This document shows positions 33,391 to 35,510 of a stretch of 35,510 nt of DNA, piece after piece. A program made the position numbers and the translations under genes. This DNA comes from a virus. The notes under the pieces were generated by a model. The model did not search any database, was not told the DNA's origin, and saw only the letters and a list, made by a program, of their open reading frames with translations. Position 1 is the first letter of the stretch, and every line of letters begins with the position of its first letter. Location: positions 1 through 35,510 of the IMG/VR virus record IMGVR_UViG_3300017742_000042. The stretch is one strand, 5' to 3'.

Positions 33391-34464
33391 ATGTCTCGTG
33401 GAGATTTACAAGAAATGGAGCAATCTAAAACTGCTGTGAATGCGAACGCTAAACCTGCTGAGTCAATGCCTAAGTTGACTGATCCAGGTACACAGCTCGG
33501 TAGTGTAGAAGATCTCGGTGGTCCAACCCCTGAGAACTACAAACCTGATGATGATTCGGCAAAGCTCAGAGAGCCTAAGATCGCAACTGTCAAGGATGTA
33601 GTTAACAGAGGTGCCAAAGCCGCAGATCAAATGAAGAAAGTGGCCAAAGAAGAAGCTGAAGCTTCCGAAGAGGAAGTTGTAGCTGAGGCCGAGACTACCG
33701 AAGAGGAAGTCGTTTCTGAAGAAGAAACCAAAGAAGAGTATAATGTCGAAGAAGACGTTAACGCTCTCCTTGGTGGTGAAGAACTTTCCGAGGAATTCAG
33801 AGAAAAGGCTAAGGTCGTTTTTGAAGCCGCACTTAATTCGAAAGTAAAAGAAATTCAAGAAACTCTAGAAGTTCAATACTCTGAGAAACTTGAAGAAGAG
33901 AAAGAAGGTCTTAAGGACGTTCTTACTGAAAGAGTCGATGCCTATCTTGAGTATGTCTGCGAAGAGTGGATTACCGAGAATGAATTGGCTGTCGAACAAG
34001 GTCTTAAGACCGAAATGACCGAATCATTCCTTTCTGGAATGAAGGGTCTTTTTGAAGAACATTATGTAACAATCCCTGAAGATAAATATGATGTGCTGGA
34101 AAGCATGGTAGAAAAACTAGATGACATGGAGACCAAGCTCAATGAGCAAATTGACAAGAACGTCGATCTGAACAAGAGACTCGCTGAGTCTACCGCTGGT
34201 TCGATTCTTGATCAAATCTCTGAGGGACTCGCAGAGACCCAGAAAGAGAAGCTCGCTTCACTTGCCGAAAGTATTGAGTTTGAAAGTGATACAGAATATC
34301 GTGAGAAACTGGAAACCTTGAAGGAGTCATATTTCTCCGGTAAGGCACCAGCTCCAAAAGCAGCCCAACAACAGACTCTGTCTGAGGGTGTAGATACAAC
34401 CGAATCTCCTGTTACAGGAACCATGGACGCTTATCTGCGTTCCCTGGGCGCTTTTAAAAAGTGA
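33391..34464 (+). CDS. gp22: prohead scaffold protein gp22
   Basis: A 357-residue protein (T4 269) in the gene 22 position between gp21 and gp23. The composition is that of a scaffold: an N-terminal variable part, a strongly acidic Glu-rich stretch (~90-125, EEAEASEEEVVAEAETTEEE), then long charged helices (KVKEIQETLEVQYSEKLEEE, DDMETKLNEQIDKNVDLNKR). The C-terminus (VTGTMDAYLRSLGAFKK) is a likely capsid-binding end, since similar short tails occur in T4-like gp22. It directs gp23 assembly around the portal and is then digested by gp21. The acidic stretch is the main source of extra length. Confidence 0.92.
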   Translation: MSRGDLQEMEQSKTAVNANAKPAESMPKLTDPGTQLGSVEDLGGPTPENYKPDDDSAKLREPKIATVKDVVNRGAKAADQMKKVAKEEAEASEEEVVAEAETTEEEVVSEEETKEEYNVEEDVNALLGGEELSEEFREKAKVVFEAALNSKVKEIQETLEVQYSEKLEEEKEGLKDVLTERVDAYLEYVCEEWITENELAVEQGLKTEMTESFLSGMKGLFEEHYVTIPEDKYDVLESMVEKLDDMETKLNEQIDKNVDLNKRLAESTAGSILDQISEGLAETQKEKLASLAESIEFESDTEYREKLETLKESYFSGKAPAPKAAQQQTLSEGVDTTESPVTGTMDAYLRSLGAFKK

Positions 34465-34499
34465 TTTCAACATTAAATTCAAACAAATAAGGTAAAGCA

Positions 34500-35510
34500 A
34501 TGTTTCAGTCCGAAAGATTGCAGGAAAAGTGGAGTCCACTTCTCGACTATGATGGTCTTGATCCAATCAAAGATTCTCATCGTAGAGCCGTAACCGCGGT
34601 CCTGCTAGAAAACCAAGAAAAATTCCTCCGTGAGGAGCAAGCATTCTCGTCAGGTATCAACCTGATGGAATCCCCCAATGTCAACACCGACCCTGGTGCT
34701 ACCGGAAGCGCTGGCTTCTCTGGTAGTGCAGCTGATGCAGGTCCTGTTGCAGGTTTCGACCCCGTTCTGATCTCACTGATCAGACGCGCAATGCCTAACC
34801 TGGTCGCTTATGACCTGGCTGGCGTTCAACCAATGAACGGTCCTACTGGACTCATCTTCGCAATGAGATCCCGTTATGAGAACCAGTCTGGTAACGAGAC
34901 ATTCTTCGACGAAGTCGATACAGCATTCTCTGGTCAGGACGCTGGTTTCGATCTGACCGGTGGCATGACCGACGTTCAAGCTGGTCTTGGCACAACTGCC
35001 CAGTCCGGTTCTAACCCCTCTGTCCTTAACCCTGTTGGTACCGCCAACTCCGAGGGTTATGTAGTTGGACAGGGTATGAAGACCCAAGACTCTGAAGCAC
35101 TGGATAGTGGCAATAACGCCTTTAACCAGATGGCTTTCTCGATTGAGAAAGTTACTGTTACAGCTAAGTCTAGAGCCCTGAAGGCCGAGTACAGCTTGGA
35201 GCTGGCACAGGACCTTAAGGCTATTCACGGTCTTAACGCTGAAGCCGAACTGGCTAACATCCTCTCAACCGAAATTTTGGCTGAGATCAACCGTGAAGTT
35301 ATCAGAACTATCTACAAGGTAGCTGAACAAGGTGCTGTTTCTAACACCGCCACTTCCGGTATCTTCGACCTGGACGTTGACTCCAACGGTCGTTGGTCTG
35401 TTGAGAAGTTCAAAGGACTTCTTTTCCAAATCGAGCGTGACGCTAACGCGATCGCACAAAGAACTCGTAGAGGGAAAGGCAACATGGTTCTGTGTTCCGC
35501 AGACGTTGCT
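34500..35510 (+). CDS. gp23: major capsid protein gp23, 3'-truncated by the window
   Basis: The first 337 codons are present; the gene runs past the window end. ATG at 34500 follows AAGGTAAA. Matches to T4 gp23 include WSPLLDYDGL, VLLENQEKFL, RRAMPNLVAYDLAGVQPMNG and PTGLIFAMRSRY. Later AKSRALKAEYSLELAQDLKA and ILSTEILAEINREVIRTIYK correspond to T4 KSRQLKAAYSIELAQDLRAV and ILATEIMLEINREVV. It forms the hexamers of the head. LME at residues 55-57 fits the [L/I]-x-E rule for gp21 cleavage. Codons are strongly biased to C-ending and CTG, GGT, CGT forms, as expected for the most abundant phage protein. No good late promoter box precedes it in the short gap, so it is probably transcribed together with gp22. 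Confidence 0.96.
   Translation, partial: MFQSERLQEKWSPLLDYDGLDPIKDSHRRAVTAVLLENQEKFLREEQAFSSGINLMESPNVNTDPGATGSAGFSGSAADAGPVAGFDPVLISLIRRAMPNLVAYDLAGVQPMNGPTGLIFAMRSRYENQSGNETFFDEVDTAFSGQDAGFDLTGGMTDVQAGLGTTAQSGSNPSVLNPVGTANSEGYVVGQGMKTQDSEALDSGNNAFNQMAFSIEKVTVTAKSRALKAEYSLELAQDLKAIHGLNAEAELANILSTEILAEINREVIRTIYKVAEQGAVSNTATSGIFDLDVDSNGRWSVEKFKGLLFQIERDANAIAQRTRRGKGNMVLCSADVA

Noticed and set aside
34482-34489. ACAAATAA as a late promoter for gp23
   Set aside because: It does not match TATAAATA or CTAAATA well; co-transcription from the gp22 promoter is sufficient.

Overview
The window looks like part of the late (virion structure and assembly) region of a marine T4-like cyanophage (Kyanoviridae type, infecting Synechococcus or Prochlorococcus). 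Every supported gene is on the + strand. Genes are tightly packed, often with 1-14 base overlaps, and no gap between genes exceeds about 110 bases. The order baseplate (gp8) - neck (gp13, gp14) - gp15 - terminase (gp16, gp17) - sheath/tube (gp18, gp19) - portal (gp20) - prohead core (gp67-like) - protease (gp21) - scaffold (gp22) - major capsid (gp23) is the conserved T4 morphogenetic order. The base composition is AT-rich and the fibre-like genes carry cyanophage-type adhesin modules. I saw no tRNA, CRISPR, integrase, transposon or host metabolic gene.

Layout. 1-5127: a 5'-truncated structural gene, a small conserved protein, a fibre-like adhesin and a subtilisin-family protease with an embedded blue-copper-like domain. 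5164-14355: gp8 and a 2540-residue baseplate/fibre-network protein. 14352-19843: two small proteins, then gp13, a greatly enlarged gp14, gp15 and gp16. 19889-25058: an accessory block between the two terminase subunits, holding a 1075-residue coiled-coil plus beta-helix fibre protein, two small proteins and a Cys-rich basic mosaic protein. 25066-27412: gp17 and three small overlapping genes. 27512-35510: gp18, gp19, gp20, gp67-like protein, a small beta protein, gp21, gp22 and the first 337 codons of gp23.

How it works together. gp20, gp67, gp21, gp22 and gp23 build and mature the prohead. gp16 and gp17 package DNA through the portal. gp13 and gp14 close the neck. gp15 caps the gp18/gp19 contractile tail. 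gp8, the giant protein and the fibre-like proteins form the baseplate and adsorption apparatus. Transcription appears to be driven by many short late promoters of the T4 type (TATAAATA) or cyanophage type (CTAAATA). Several have the upstream gene's stop codon inside them, and three overlap an inverted repeat.

Most interesting points: (1) a long imperfect hairpin inside the start of gp20, with other strong hairpins in gp19 and in the 67-codon gene at 14352; (2) three late promoters whose sequence forms one arm of a hairpin that only read-through RNA could fold; (3) beta-rich modules (GGxGY type and two others) shared between neck, baseplate and fibre proteins, which enlarge gp14 more than threefold; (4) a cupredoxin with apparently intact copper ligands inside a virion-associated subtilisin; (5) a patch of foreign-looking codon usage in the terminase ATPase core.
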